Below are positions 30,781 through 41,800 of a DNA stretch of 64,000 nucleotides, piece after piece (position 1 is the stretch's first letter; every line of letters begins with the position of its first letter). The stretch is taken from the NCBI GenBank assembly GCA_002049455.2, contig KV918885.1, positions 1 through 64,000 on the forward strand, given 5' to 3'. The stretch comes from Porphyra umbilicalis. Taxonomy: Eukaryota > Rhodophyta > Bangiophyceae > Bangiales > Bangiaceae. Made by a program: the position numbers and the translations under genes. The notes under the pieces were generated by a model. The model had not been told where the DNA came from. It did not search any database and saw only the letters and a program-made list of their open reading frames with translations.

Positions 30781-32613
30781 ATGGTCAAGTTTGGGCGGGG
30801 CGCCGCCCTAGCGGCCGCCGCGTCGGCGGGCGCCGCCGCTGCTGCCCTCCGCCGGGGGGGGGGCGACGACGGCGGGGCCCGGTCGTTGGCGGGGGCGCCC
30901 AAGGTGGTGGTGCTCGACGACACGTCGGTGGCGAGCGGCGGCGGCGGCGCGGCCGCCAGCCCGCCGGCCGTGGGAGAGGGTGCCGCCGTCGGCGCGTCGG
31001 CGGTTGGGGAGGGGGCGGCCGGGGCGGCCGAGGCGGTCGATGGGGACAAGCTTTCGTCCGCTGCCACCAGCCCCGCTGTTGTGGGCGAGGAGGGGGCGGA
31101 GGTGGCCGAGGCGGCCGAGGTGGCCGCGGCGGCCGCGGCGGCCGAGACGGCCGCGGCGGCCGAGGCGGCCAAGGCGGCCGAAGTGGCCAAGGCGGCCGAT
31201 GTGGCCAAGGCGGCCGAGGTGGCAGAGGCAGCTGAGATGGTCAAGGCGGCCGAATTGGCCGAGGCGGCTGAGATGGCCAAGGCGGCCGAGGCAGCCAAGG
31301 CGGCCGAGGCGGCCGAAGCGGCCGAGGCGGCTAAAGCGACAGAGGCGGCCCAGGCGGCCGAGGCAGTCAAGGCGGCCGAGGCAGTCAAGGCGGCCGAGGC
31401 GGCCAAAGCCGCCGAAGTGGCCAAAGCGGCCGAGGTGGCCAAGGTGGCGGAAGTGGTCAAGGCGGCCGAGGTGGTCAAGGCGGCCGAAGTGGCCAAGGCG
31501 GCCGAGGCGGCCGAGGCGGCCGAGGCGGCCGAGGCGGCCGAAGTGGCCAAGGCTGTTGAGGCAGTCAAGGCGGCCGAGGCGGCCAAGGCAGCAGAGGCGG
31601 CCAGGGCGGGGGATCGAGACCCACTTTCACCCGCAGCCACCGCCGCGGCAGCCGCGGTCGCTGCCGAAGCATCCCCACCCGTCCTCGCGGCGGGCTCACG
31701 CGCCGACCTGGAGGTACCCGAGCAGCCAGACCCCTTGCGGACCGCGTCGGCAGCGCCGCCGCCCGCTGCTTTGGCCGTGCCAGCGACCGCCCCCCCCCCC
31801 ACGCCCGTCTATGGGGAGCCACCCCCCAAGGCGCGCGTCGCCGCCAAAGCCGCCCTCTCCCGCGTCCGTCGCGGCTCGGCGACGGCCGCCGGGGTGACGC
31901 GCCAAAAGGTTGGCGTCGCGCTCGCGGGCTTCCGCGAGCGTCACAAGCGCCGGAGCGGCGGCGGTGGCGGCGGCGGCGGCGGTGGCGGTGGCGGCAGCGT
32001 CGGCAGCTGCGGCGGCGGCTCGGTGGTTGGGGAGGGCGACGCCCTCGACGGTGTGGACAATGGGGACCTCCCGCCAGTGGTGGCCAATGGCCTGGACGAA
32101 GTGGTCGACGCCGGGTCACCACTGGCGGCCCGCCACCGCCGCCCGTCCCCGTCGCTGGACGTGGACGCGGCCATCTCGACCGACTCGACGGCGGCGCCGC
32201 TGTCCCCGTCGCTGCCCGCCCGCTCCGCGTCGGCGGCGACAGCGTCGCCGGCGGCGACGCTGCAGGGCTGGCTCCGCCGCGGCAAGACGGGCGGCGCGCC
32301 GGCCATGTCCACGTTTCGCAGCGGCGTCGCGGCCGCGGGCGGCCCCGCGTCGGCGCCGCCGCCGGCGACCGACCCGCCGCCGTCGCGGCGGTGGCCGACG
32401 GCCGCGGCGGGGGCACCCGCGGCGGGGCCGTCGCCCACCGCCGCGTCGGCGGCTGCGTCGGCGCGCGCGGCGCTGCTGCGGCGGGGGGAGGCCGTCTCTG
32501 CGACGGCCACGGCGACGGAGGAGCTGGCGGGGGAGGCGACGGGCTTTGCAGACGCGGCGCGGGCGTTGAGGGAGCGGCAGGAGCGCAAGAGTCGACGGTT
32601 GAAGTTCTTTTGA
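30781..32613 (+). CDS. Ala-rich protein with long A/E/K helix repeat and R-SNARE-like C-terminus
   Basis: Open from ATG 30781 (MVKFGRGAALAAAASAG) to the stop at 32611-32613, 610 residues; the frame continues upstream without an ATG. Residues about 105-280 are almost entirely five-residue units such as KAAEA, KAAEV and EAAEM, which should form one long charged helix. A linker follows, then a basic patch (RQKVGVALAGFRERHKRR), a poly-Gly run and Pro/Ser-rich sequence. The last about 45 residues (LLRRGEAVSATATATEEL, AGEATGFADAARALRER) match the spacing of an R-SNARE heptad core: an RGE near the zero layer, then T..L...A..F...A..L, as in tomosyn and VAMP7-type proteins. No transmembrane segment follows; the protein ends KSRRLKFF. 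No WD40 domain is seen. SNARE assignment is an inference from motif spacing. Confidence 0.6.
   Translation: MVKFGRGAALAAAASAGAAAAALRRGGGDDGGARSLAGAPKVVVLDDTSVASGGGGAAASPPAVGEGAAVGASAVGEGAAGAAEAVDGDKLSSAATSPAVVGEEGAEVAEAAEVAAAAAAAETAAAAEAAKAAEVAKAADVAKAAEVAEAAEMVKAAELAEAAEMAKAAEAAKAAEAAEAAEAAKATEAAQAAEAVKAAEAVKAAEAAKAAEVAKAAEVAKVAEVVKAAEVVKAAEVAKAAEAAEAAEAAEAAEVAKAVEAVKAAEAAKAAEAARAGDRDPLSPAATAAAAAVAAEASPPVLAAGSRADLEVPEQPDPLRTASAAPPPAALAVPATAPPPTPVYGEPPPKARVAAKAALSRVRRGSATAAGVTRQKVGVALAGFRERHKRRSGGGGGGGGGGGGGSVGSCGGGSVVGEGDALDGVDNGDLPPVVANGLDEVVDAGSPLAARHRRPSPSLDVDAAISTDSTAAPLSPSLPARSASAATASPAATLQGWLRRGKTGGAPAMSTFRSGVAAAGGPASAPPPATDPPPSRRWPTAAAGAPAAGPSPTAASAAASARAALLRRGEAVSATATATEELAGEATGFADAARALRERQERKSRRLKFF
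31093..31612 (+). repeat. 15-bp coding repeat for AEAAK/AEVAK units
   Basis: About 34 copies of gcggccgaggcggcc-type units with aag/gag third codons (gaggtggccaaggcggcc). Period 15, no stops, and the variable base is nearly always one that swaps Ala/Val/Met or Glu/Lys, so frame and helix character are kept. Confidence 0.85.
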
Positions 32614-32904
32614 GCGGGTGGAGAGTGGGGGGGGGGGCGGGGTGCGACTCGCGACGAGCGGTGGGGCGGTCGCGTGCGCGAGCGCGTGCGCGGCCACGAG
32701 TGCCGGCCCCGCGCCGGCGCCGCCGCCGAGCGCCCACACGGAGGGGCCGAGGGTGGCGAGTAGCGCGACCTTGGCAACGGTCGCGAGCGCGAGCGCCACG
32801 CACCCCAAACGTGCCGACGCGGCTGTCCTTCATGATGGCGAGCACCTCGACCCGCGGGTCGTGACCAACCGCCGAGTGTCGCGTCGGCCGCATCGACAAG
32901 ACCC

Positions 32905-33100
32905 AATATTAGCCACCGCGTGGCCGAATACTGGCCTCCGCGTGGCCAAATACTGGCCACCGCGTGGCCAAACACTGACCACGCGTGGCCAAATCTTGGC
33001 CACCACGTGACCAAATTTTGGCCACGGGGTGGCCACGACCGCGGCCACCGCGCGGCCAACATTTGGCCTCGCGGTGGTGACCACCGCGTGGCCAAGTGTG
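32905..33100. repeat. Degenerate tandem repeat around tggcca(c/a)
   Basis: Words such as ccgcgtggccaaatactggc recur about every 20-24 bases, in both direct and near-palindromic form (tggccaccgcgtggcca). Around ten units. It lies between the SNARE-like gene and a long hairpin. Confidence 0.8.
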
Positions 33101-33133
33101 AGTACAGTATACGGTGAGAATCGAGAAAAAAAC

Positions 33134-33277
33134 GCATTGTACAGCCGTTCTCTGAAAAATCCCGCACTGCAACTGTCCCAAAAGTGTTCCAAATCGGCTG
33201 CGGGGTCAAAGAGGCCGATTTGGAACTCTTTTGCAACAGTTGGAGTGCGGGCTTTTTGGGAGAACGGTTTATGCACG
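33134..33277. repeat. Long imperfect hairpin (foldback), arms about 55-65 nt, loop about 12 nt
   Basis: ccgttctctgaaaaatcccg (33145-33164) and the following bases to 33199 pair with 33212-33267, which ends gagtgcgggctttttgggag-aacgg. About four of five positions pair, with the best match at the loop-proximal end (gttccaaatcgg / ccgatttggaac, 33187-33198 / 33213-33224). The loop is about 33199-33211. It could be a snapback MITE or a small-RNA precursor. Confidence 0.85.
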
Positions 33278-33689
33278 GTAGGCATAGCACCGACAGCGCG
33301 CACCGTCGGTCGTGACCGGGTGTGCGGGAGCTGGCAGCCAATGGGACGTCTCGCCCAGAATCTGGATTCACACGTTTGACGCATGCCGATTGCCCTATCG
33401 TCGCGAAAATGTACCACTCTACTGGGGGTGTGCTGGGCGTGCTGCGCGTGCTGCGGGCGTGCTGCGGGCCGAAATTCTTACTCCCGATCTGAAATTCTTG
33501 CTGGCCCAGACGGCCCTGTGCTGGCCACGAGGGAACGTGGGCTACAAGCGGAGCCCTCATCAATCTACGACGACGCGGAGGGAAACTGCTTGATGTAGCC
33601 TCCCAAAAAGCAGGCTACAAGTCGGTCGGCTTGAAGAATAATTGTAGCACGTGGGACGATTCAATGCCTGCCAGCGACGGCTGGTCACG

Positions 33690-34010
33690 GATCAACTCTG
33701 GCCGTTGATCACGGGAATGTAGTGGGGTTCGCTGTCCGGTACGTACGTGGCCGTGGCCCCCTGTGATCCTCAGTGATCCTCGAGTGCGTGACCGGTCAGG
33801 TCTCGCGGCGACGCCGCGCGCTTGCCCCCGCCCCGCCACGCGCCCGTGCAGGATCAACTCTGGCCGTTGATCACGGGAATGTAGTGGGGTTCGCTGTCCG
33901 GTACGTACGTGGCCGTGGCCCCCTGTGATCCTCAGTGATCCTCGAGTGCGTGGCCGGTCAGGTCTTGCAGCGAGGCCGCGCGCTTGCCCCCGCCCCGCCG
34001 ATGCCCCCGC
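33690..34010. repeat. 162-bp tandem duplication, two copies
   Basis: gatcaactctggccgttgat at 33690 recurs at 33852, and about 130 following bases are nearly identical (ggtacgtacgtggccgtggc, then tgatcctcagtgatcctcga). The copies differ at a few positions after cgagtgcgtg. It lies in the left subterminal part of the CACTA-like element, downstream of the transposase stop. Confidence 0.9.
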
Positions 34011-34341
34011 CCAAGCCCCTGCCCCACCGCGCCCGTGCCCCCACCATGCGAACGCCCCCGCCCCGCCCCGCCGCGCCAATGCCCCCGTCCTACTCCACAA
34101 CTCGGGTGCTTCTGCCCCGCCGCGCGCCCATGCCCCACACTGCCAAGCAGAGCCCTGGTCCCCTTCCCATCGGTGCCCTGACACCACTGTGGAACACTGC
34201 GCAACGACCTTTTCTTCCTTTCCCCCCGCCCCCGCCCCGACCTTTCTTTCCCTGGCACGTCCCCCCCCCCCCCCCCCCCCCCCCGGAACGGCACACTCTT
34301 CTCCTCCCTCCGAGATGACTTTCCCAGATACTGCACCGGCT

Positions 34342-37300
34342 TTACTCGGAGCCGTCCTCACTGTCAGATGCGCACTCACCCAGGCCCTCTCGAACAACAA
34401 ACGCATTAACAAAAAAGCGAGACGCCCGTCGCTCCTCCGCCGTGTTGGGGACGTCGTCGGGCATCACCGTAACGCCGTGGCGCTCACTGAGGTCCTCCCA
34501 GTCATACTCGACGGCAATCCAGCTCACAATGTCCGCAGTCGTAAGCACGTCGAGACGTACTGCGTCTCCCTCTGCCTCCATATCCCATTGTAGGCGCTCA
34601 CACCCGTACTTGGTCAGCACGCATCCGGGTGTCGCCGTAGCCTTTTCCGCTCGCCGCGCCACCAGCCGCTCCCAGCCGCGGGCCCGTGTCGTTACCACTA
34701 GGGCGGCCTGACCGACCCGAATGGCCCCATCTGGTCGGCGGTACCGCAGCCAGTCAAACCACGGTGACCCATGGAAAACCGGCGCGGCCCGGATTGTGTG
34801 TTGGGCGCGCCCTCGCCTCGGTTGAGAGGCGTCGCCATAATAGAGGTTTCCGCTCCTGCAGAGGAGCGTACTCTCTGGACGACACAGCACAGCCGCCAAG
34901 CCAGGGATACTGTGGCTCCTGGCCAGCTCAGCCAGAGAGTACTTCTTGGCATACCGCCGCCGCCGCCGTCGCCGCTGCCGCCGCTGCGGACGGCTGCGCC
35001 GTGTCCCTGCCGAGTCATAGTCGCCGCCCGTGTCGGTCCCTGGTCCCTCCTCCTCCGCGTCGGCGCTGTCCTCCTCTCCGTCGTGGAGCAGGGTGTACAC
35101 CTGCTCGCTCAGCACAAGTTGCTCGACGAACTGGTCCCTCCTCTTGTTGGTAAGCTTGTAAGCGGCCTTAACTGCCTTTTGTAGGGCCTCATTATACGCA
35201 CTGTTGCCGTCACCGACGTTACCCCTGAGGCGAAACTCGTCCAGAAGATGCGCCGACATGCGGTGAAGCTTGGTAGTGTGGGCTGGCCCCAGTACGGGCT
35301 GAAAGACCTCAACCACCCACGCGTGGGCCTTCTTGGCCAGCACAACCGCCTCCGAGTACAGAATACCACCGCCCTGGGTGGTACACTGTGCGGCGAAGAG
35401 TGCGTTTGTCACGACAACCAGCTCGCAAATAGCCGCAGTCAAAGCGCTGTGGTGGTCGCCATTGCCCGGGGCGCCCGCTACGCCCACGACACCGAAAGGC
35501 AGGAATGGTAGGGCACGACGGTGCTCACTGCCCGTCATTGTGGCCTGCCTTGTAGCCTCTGGGACAAAGTACCTGTGACATAGGAGCCCATACTGCCAAA
35601 AGGGACTGATAGCACGGTAGCCTCCTGTCAGTACGCGGATACGGTGAAGGGATGTGAGCCACAGCCTGCCCCCAAGCAATAAACACACCCAGTAGGGCTC
35701 AAAACGTACCCAGGGTGGATGTACGGCACGCGCAAACGACGCGACGCGTGCTTGAACCGCATATTGATGCCACGCTCGGTGTTTGTGACGGTGTCAAACC
35801 GCGCATGGGCTCCACCTTCTGCCACCTTGCGGAGGTAAACAGGCACCTCGTTGGCGACCTTCCTGTTGATACCAGTGTCCATGACCTACTCTCGGGCACA
35901 CAACACACAGCACCAATACCAAAGAGAGCTACTCGCGCCATGTCACGGGCCGTGCACAGTGAGATACTGAACGTATACTGAACAGGACCGAGGCAGCATA
36001 CCGATAGAGAGGCGCCCGACATGGGCGCTCGCCCGCCCACCGAATGCAAGGAGCGAGCAGTTCTACTCTCGACGAGCTAAGAGACGTACGTGAAGGCGAT
36101 CGAAGCCTGGCGATCGATACAGCATGCGGGGACCATTTCCAGGGCCAGCCCACGCGGCCATCGCAGGGACCACGCTGTTGAGGCTGTGCTCCAACTCTAC
36201 CTCTGCACGCCTCGCCGCCGCGCCCCAAAAGGTCCCCATCGTGGCGTTCTTGAGCTGCGCCCGTACCGTCTCCTGGACGTCTCTGCTAGGAGCATCGGCC
36301 CCGGACGCCGAGCACGAGTCCTCCCGTCCCACCATGCAGGGCGTACAGGGAAAGAGACAGCCAGTACCCTTCAGGCACATTACGGCACGCTCCTCAGGTT
36401 GATCACACACGTAAAGGAGGGCACGTGGGGAGACACGCACTCGACCACCGCCGGGTAAGTTCAGCCACGCCCCACGGTGGCTGGCCAGCACGCTGCCCCG
36501 AAAGACGAGGTGTAAAATCCGCTGGAGCAGCTCGGAACGCACCTCATGGCCTTTGCGCGTCTTTATGAACTTGGACTCGACCTGTGGGATGTACGCTAGT
36601 GTGACCCATCGCACGTCCTTGGTGTTGATGTTGACGACGCGCATACGCAAAGGGTAAGCCGATACTGCTCCGCTGCTGCTGAGCACAGTAGCATCAGAGT
36701 ACAGGTGCATCGCCAGTACTCTCGTATCCTCGTGCATAGTGCCCTCGACGTGGGCTTGCTGCTTCCGGTACATCTCCCCGTCCCAGCTGCCTCGCAGTAG
36801 CACCGACTGTGGCCCTTCCACGCCATTGTCAGCTGGAGACGGCGGCGGTCCCCAGCACAGGTCCCCTAGCTCCACTTGCATGATCTCCTCCTGGGCAGCG
36901 TCGAACGCGTCGCGGAAGAAGACGGGGTACTTGCGACCGTCAACCGCCATAACAACCTTTTTCCAGTTGAGAGGGGCGACGAGAGAGCGCTTGAATCGTC
37001 GAACGGCGGCAATAAACCGGTTTGCAGTGTGGAAGGCTGCTGTAAATGGCGTGCGGGAGGCGGAACTTGCCGCCTCTACCTCCTTGGTGTACCGGTACAA
37101 CCGGCGCAGCTCCTGTTGCGACAGGCCGCATCCGCCGCCCGACGTGCAGGCAAACGTGAAAACGTGCCACAGGTCTTGGCTCAGCCACGGGGCGCGCCCT
37201 CCCCCGCTGCCTCCTCCGCCCTCCAGTGGTGGAAAAGCGGTGGTTGCACGCCTGGCGTCCCCAAAGCGCTCGTAGTGGTCGAAAACCTGCTCACATAAAC

Positions 37301-38027
37301 CCCGATCGCCACCGGCCCCGGGGCTCTGAGCTTCCGTACCGCCGTCCTCGTCTCGTACTCCTCCCCCGCCGGCACCACTCCCACGGCCATGCCCACGCGC
37401 AGCCGCATGTACCTCTCCAGTCGTATCCTCATTATCCCCGACAGATCCATCGGTCGGGTTGGCACCGGCGGTGTTGCCTCGACGGCGCGCACGCCTCCGG
37501 TGACGGTTCTGCGCGTCAGCACGGCGCGCTCGCCTGGTACTCTCAGACGGGGCGCCTCGCCGGGCGCGACCCCGTCGAGGCGACGGCTTTGGAGGAGAGG
37601 CAGGTGCTGTGATTGCCCGAGCGAGCTCCAGGAATACCTCAGACTCCAGTCCTACTACGTCCCGCACACCCCCAACACCCCCAACACCCCCAACACCCCC
37701 AGCATCCCCAGCATCCCCAGCGTCCCCAGCACCCCCAGCATTAGACGTGCCAGCCGTCGCGGCAGTGGCAGCCGTCGCGGCAATACCCATTGCAACCGTA
37801 GGGCCACCAGACTCATCAGACTCAATGCAAATGGCAGAACGCACTGCAACCGCAGGACCTCCGGGCTCACCAGAATCCTCAGACGCATCAGACTCTATAC
37901 AAATGGTGTTGATACCCTCACACCTCGTGGGCGTTGCCTCACGGTGCGCGTGTGCCGCATGCCGGTGCTGTCCGAGGCATCGACTAAAACAGCGGCCGCA
38001 GTCTGCTGCTCGGCACGGAAAACTCAT
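34342..38027 (-). CDS. CACTA/Plavaka-like transposase, three exons
   Basis: Exons 38027-36090, 35885-35710 and 35572-34342; both introns have donor GTACGT and acceptors gtag and cacag, and the splice phases join to one 1114-residue frame. The start is ATG 38027, giving an N-terminal C2H2 zinc finger (FPCRAADCGRCFSRC with H-x4-H spacing). A low-complexity Gly/Ala/Asp and Arg-rich region follows. The catalytic part has the Plavaka/EnSpm pattern: MHLYSDATVLSSSGAVSAYP, MRVVNINTKDVRWVTLAYIP, a CxxC pair after CLFPCTPCMVGRED, SPGFDRLHV joined to MDTGINRKV across intron 1, and, after intron 2, LPFLPFGVVGV, TKLHRMSAHLLDEFRLRG and EALQKAVKAAYKLTNKRRDQ. The reading frame is intact, so the element may be, or recently was, active. 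Family assignment is by pattern, not by search. Confidence 0.75.
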
Positions 38028-38893
38028 CGACGCAAGCCACCAGCACTCGTAAGCAGGACAGAGCGGGCCTGGAGCTGACCCACGGTGGGAAGAGGTGCAG
38101 CGGTCGACCGGGTCGGGAAGAAGACGGGCAGGTGGCACGAATGCATCATTCAGATATGCTGACTGTAAAGTAACCCCAGCCAGTAACACCAGAAGTAACC
38201 CCACAAGGTTCACAATATGAAATCGTATCTGTCAGTCTGTCAGCACTGGCCCCTGATCAAGAGATTGTGGGGCATCGAATGGTCTTCTCGGTAATGGAAG
38301 AGAGCCCCCCAGCCTCGTGCGGGCACCGAGCCATCATTTTTGCCTGCCTGAGGGCGCTGGGTGCTCAGGAGCCACCTGATCACAGCTGCACGGGGCCGCG
38401 TGATGGTAGCTCGATACTGATGGCGAGCACTGATTGGTGCTGCGAAGCACTCCAGGTTGGCGACAGGCAAGCTGCCCAGGTTGTGTCCGCCGTGTCCGGC
38501 TCGTGTCGGCTTTTTGGGGACAGGCGAGACGGCCCGCCAACACTGCTGGCAAGGGCCTTTCTCCAGGCCTTTCTCACGGCCCTTCTCGTTGGCCCGTTTT
38601 TGGCCCACGCCACGGCCCAGCAACACCTCCGGCAAGGGCTTTCTTTGGCCCGGTAACACCTCTTCCACGGGCGTTCTGGGGGCCCTCCTGTCCCGCCCCA
38701 CTACTGCTGGTGGGTGTCCTTAAAGCCCGCTGGTCAGTTCGTCTGTGATACCTCCTTGAGGCGGCCCGCACCGCGACAAACGGGCTCCCAGCATCCTTAC
38801 GGACCCTCTCCCTGACCCCCACACGGACCCCCCCCCCTCCGACCCCGCACAGACGCTCGAACCCCCCTTCTGCCCGCGCCCGCAGTTGGCAGA
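38028..38893. promoter_or_regulatory. Divergent promoter region of the CACTA-like element
   Basis: 866 bases between the start codons of the transposase and the accessory gene. Only short frames. Short C-rich words (acggaccccccccccc, 38833-38846) and repeated ggcaagg/cctttctc words (38540-38645) are present; no known promoter element is recognised. Confidence 0.5.
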
Positions 38894-41800
38894 ATGGCGA
38901 ATGCTTCCTCTTTGGGCCGCCTACTCGTGTGCATTGGCAACGTACTGGACAGAGAGGAGACCGGAGGCCGCGGGGACCGTGGGGCAGCGGCTGCAGCCGC
39001 CGGCGATGGCCGGAATGGACCAGGGACCGAGGCGACGGCCGTCGACGCCTACCGAGTCGCGGACGGAGCACCGACGGCCGCCGCCGACAAGGGCCGGGAG
39101 TCGACGGCCTCCCTTCTGAGCGCCGCCGTCCTCGCTTTCCGCGATTCCGGAGCAGCAGCCGCCGCCCCGCCGCCTACTGCCGCCGCCCCGCCGCCTACTG
39201 CCGCCGCCGCCCCGCCGCCTACTGCCGCCGCCCCGCCGCCTACTGCCGCCGCCGCCCCGCCGCCTACTGCCCTCGCCCCGCCGCCTGCTGCCCTCGCCCC
39301 GCCGCCTACTGCCCCCGTCCCGCCGCCTGCTGCTCCCGCCCCGCCGCCTACTGCCCTCGCCCCGCCGCCTACTGCCCCCGTCCCGCCGCCTGCTGCTCCC
39401 GCCCCGCCGCCTACTGCCCTCGCCCCGCCGCCTACTGCCCCCGCCCCGCCGCCTACTGCCCCCGTCCCGCCGCCTGCTGCTCCCGCCCCGCCGCCTACTG
39501 CCGCCGCCCTGCCGCGTGTTGCCACTCCCTCGACGCGTGCTGCCACTCCCTCGACGCGAGCTGTCACTCCGACGCGTGCTGCCACTCCCCCGCCGCGTGC
39601 TGCCACTCCCCCGCCGCCTGCTCCCCCGCCGCGTGCTGCCACTTCTCCCCCGCAAGACGAGCGAAACTTGTCCCACTCGGTCGCGTCGCACTCGGCGAGT
39701 ATGGCTGGCGGCCAGGCTGGTTCCCGCGCTGGGAGCGCACCTGCCGCGTCGGCACGCCCCGCTTCTGCCGCGGGAGGATGCTCGGGCGGATCGGCGATGA
39801 GGAGGGCCAACAAGGACACCAGTCTCCCGGCTGAACAACTGTACGTTCTCTCTGCATGTATACTGCGTGCCTTGCCTCTTTTTTTGCTTTTCCTGTCGCT
39901 TCTTGCATGGAGGTCGGAGCTGTCGTGCTCCGCGTGCGTCGATACTGGCGCACTGGAGCGATGTCGTGTGCCGGTGGGCGTCCTGTGCCGACAGCTGACC
40001 CGAGTACTTTCTATTACTGCCCCTTACTGCCCCTTACTGCCCCTTACTGCCCCTTACTGCCCCTATACTGCCCCGTGCTGCCCCTTTACTGCCCCGTGCT
40101 GCCCCCTTACTGCCCCGTGCTGCCCCATTTCTTCCCCTGTTCTCAGCCAGACCAAACTGTCAACCTTTTGGCCCGGCCGAAAGTGGCCAGCCCAGCAGGA
40201 TGGCGAGACCTCGGCTGCTGCTGGCACTCCGACCAAGTCATCCACGCCCAAGGCGTCTAGTTCACGCAAGCGCCTGCGCGACCGCGTGGTTTCGGCAGCG
40301 GTGGAAGACGCTGCCAACGCACTGACGTGGCGTGTCGACGGCGTCGCGGTACCGGTTGAGCCCCCTTCCTGGTGCACCAGTACGTCAAACGCCCTGCTGT
40401 CGGCGCATATTGCCGCGCACAACAGCTTCGTCTCGGCACGTGCTGCCCAAGAGATGGCCATCCAGACAGCTCAAGCATACGCCAAGACATTTGCCCCCGC
40501 GGCCAAGCGTCGTCGCGGAGTCAGCCCGTCAGCGGATGCCGACGGCGCTGATACTACCGGCTCTGGTTTGGATGGGGAGCCACCGGCCACTGTCACCCCG
40601 CTATCACCAAGCAAGCTGTCACCCCGGGCGCGGCCAGCGGCAAAGGCCACTGCGGGTGGCACGGCAAGCGAGGACGCGCTGCCGAGGGGCACGAGGGGCA
40701 AGCCACGGATCCAGGCGCTGCGCAGCTGCCTCACTAAGCGCATGCACAATGGCATCCTGGCGCCGTCCACCAACGACGACGTGTACCACTCCCGCGAGAC
40801 CCCCAGGCCGTTTCTGGCGGCCGTCGTGATGGAGGTGGCCAAAGTCGACAAGAAGGACGCTGAAAAGCTCCTGCTGACCAACTTCTCCGTCCCCGCGGTC
40901 AATAACTCGAAGCTCCCTAGCTCCAAGATGCTCAAGCCGTGGCTAGGTAAGACGCGCAACAACGTACACTTTAACCTCAAGGACTGTATCTTTCGGGCGT
41001 GGACGGCGGGCAGCGGCTACGGCGGTACATCCAAGGCGGAGACAAGGCGGTTCTTACATGGCCGGGGGTACCTCAGGGGTGCCAACGGGCGTCGGGGAGT
41101 CCTCAACGCCTTCCTGGCTGTGGTTTCCCACTGTGGTGGGGACCCGGACAAGTACACCTTTCCTGACGGGGATGACGGAGACGCACTGGCCTCGACGGTG
41201 CTCGCCACGCTGGCCTTTGTGCTGAGCAAGGTACGTTATTGGCGCCATGGACGGAGAGTGTACTGTGGCTGGGGTGTTGCAAAAGCGCTGTAGGGGGTTC
41301 CATTGAGGTACTGGCCGATACTGACCGGCACTTGAAGCCACACAGTTGCTTGAGTGTGTCGTCTCTGTGGCTCGTGTGTCTGTGACCCATGCAGATTCGT
41401 ATGTGCCTGGAGGGAGAGTACCTCTCTGCGGACGGCAGGAAGGTGAACGAGTGCGTGCTGCACGGCGGGAAGATGAAAGCGGGGCGCGCCGCTTGGGCGA
41501 AAGAGTTGACTTACCTGCATGTGGAGGTTGATGAGTCAGGAGACTACTGGGCCAAGCTCTTCAAGACAAACCAGGACGAGGACGACCGGGCAACCATTCC
41601 CAACTCCCCCGAAGAAGGTGAGCCCCCTGCTGTCCACTTGGGCGTCAACGTGAATGCCCGCGCCGACGACAAGGACGTTACTGAGAGCGAGCACGCAAGT
41701 CTGAGACAGATGGTGCGCAACTGGGTGGCGGCGCGGAAGGAGGTCGTGGACCTCGACGGGGATGGGGATGACGAGGACGGAGACGGTGGTGGGGCGAGCA

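Noticed and set aside
30120..31802. Minus-strand Ala/Ser repeat frame opposite the AEAAK repeat
   Set aside because: The plus-strand reading keeps charged helix units and continues into a SNARE-like tail; the minus reading is uniform ASAAL.
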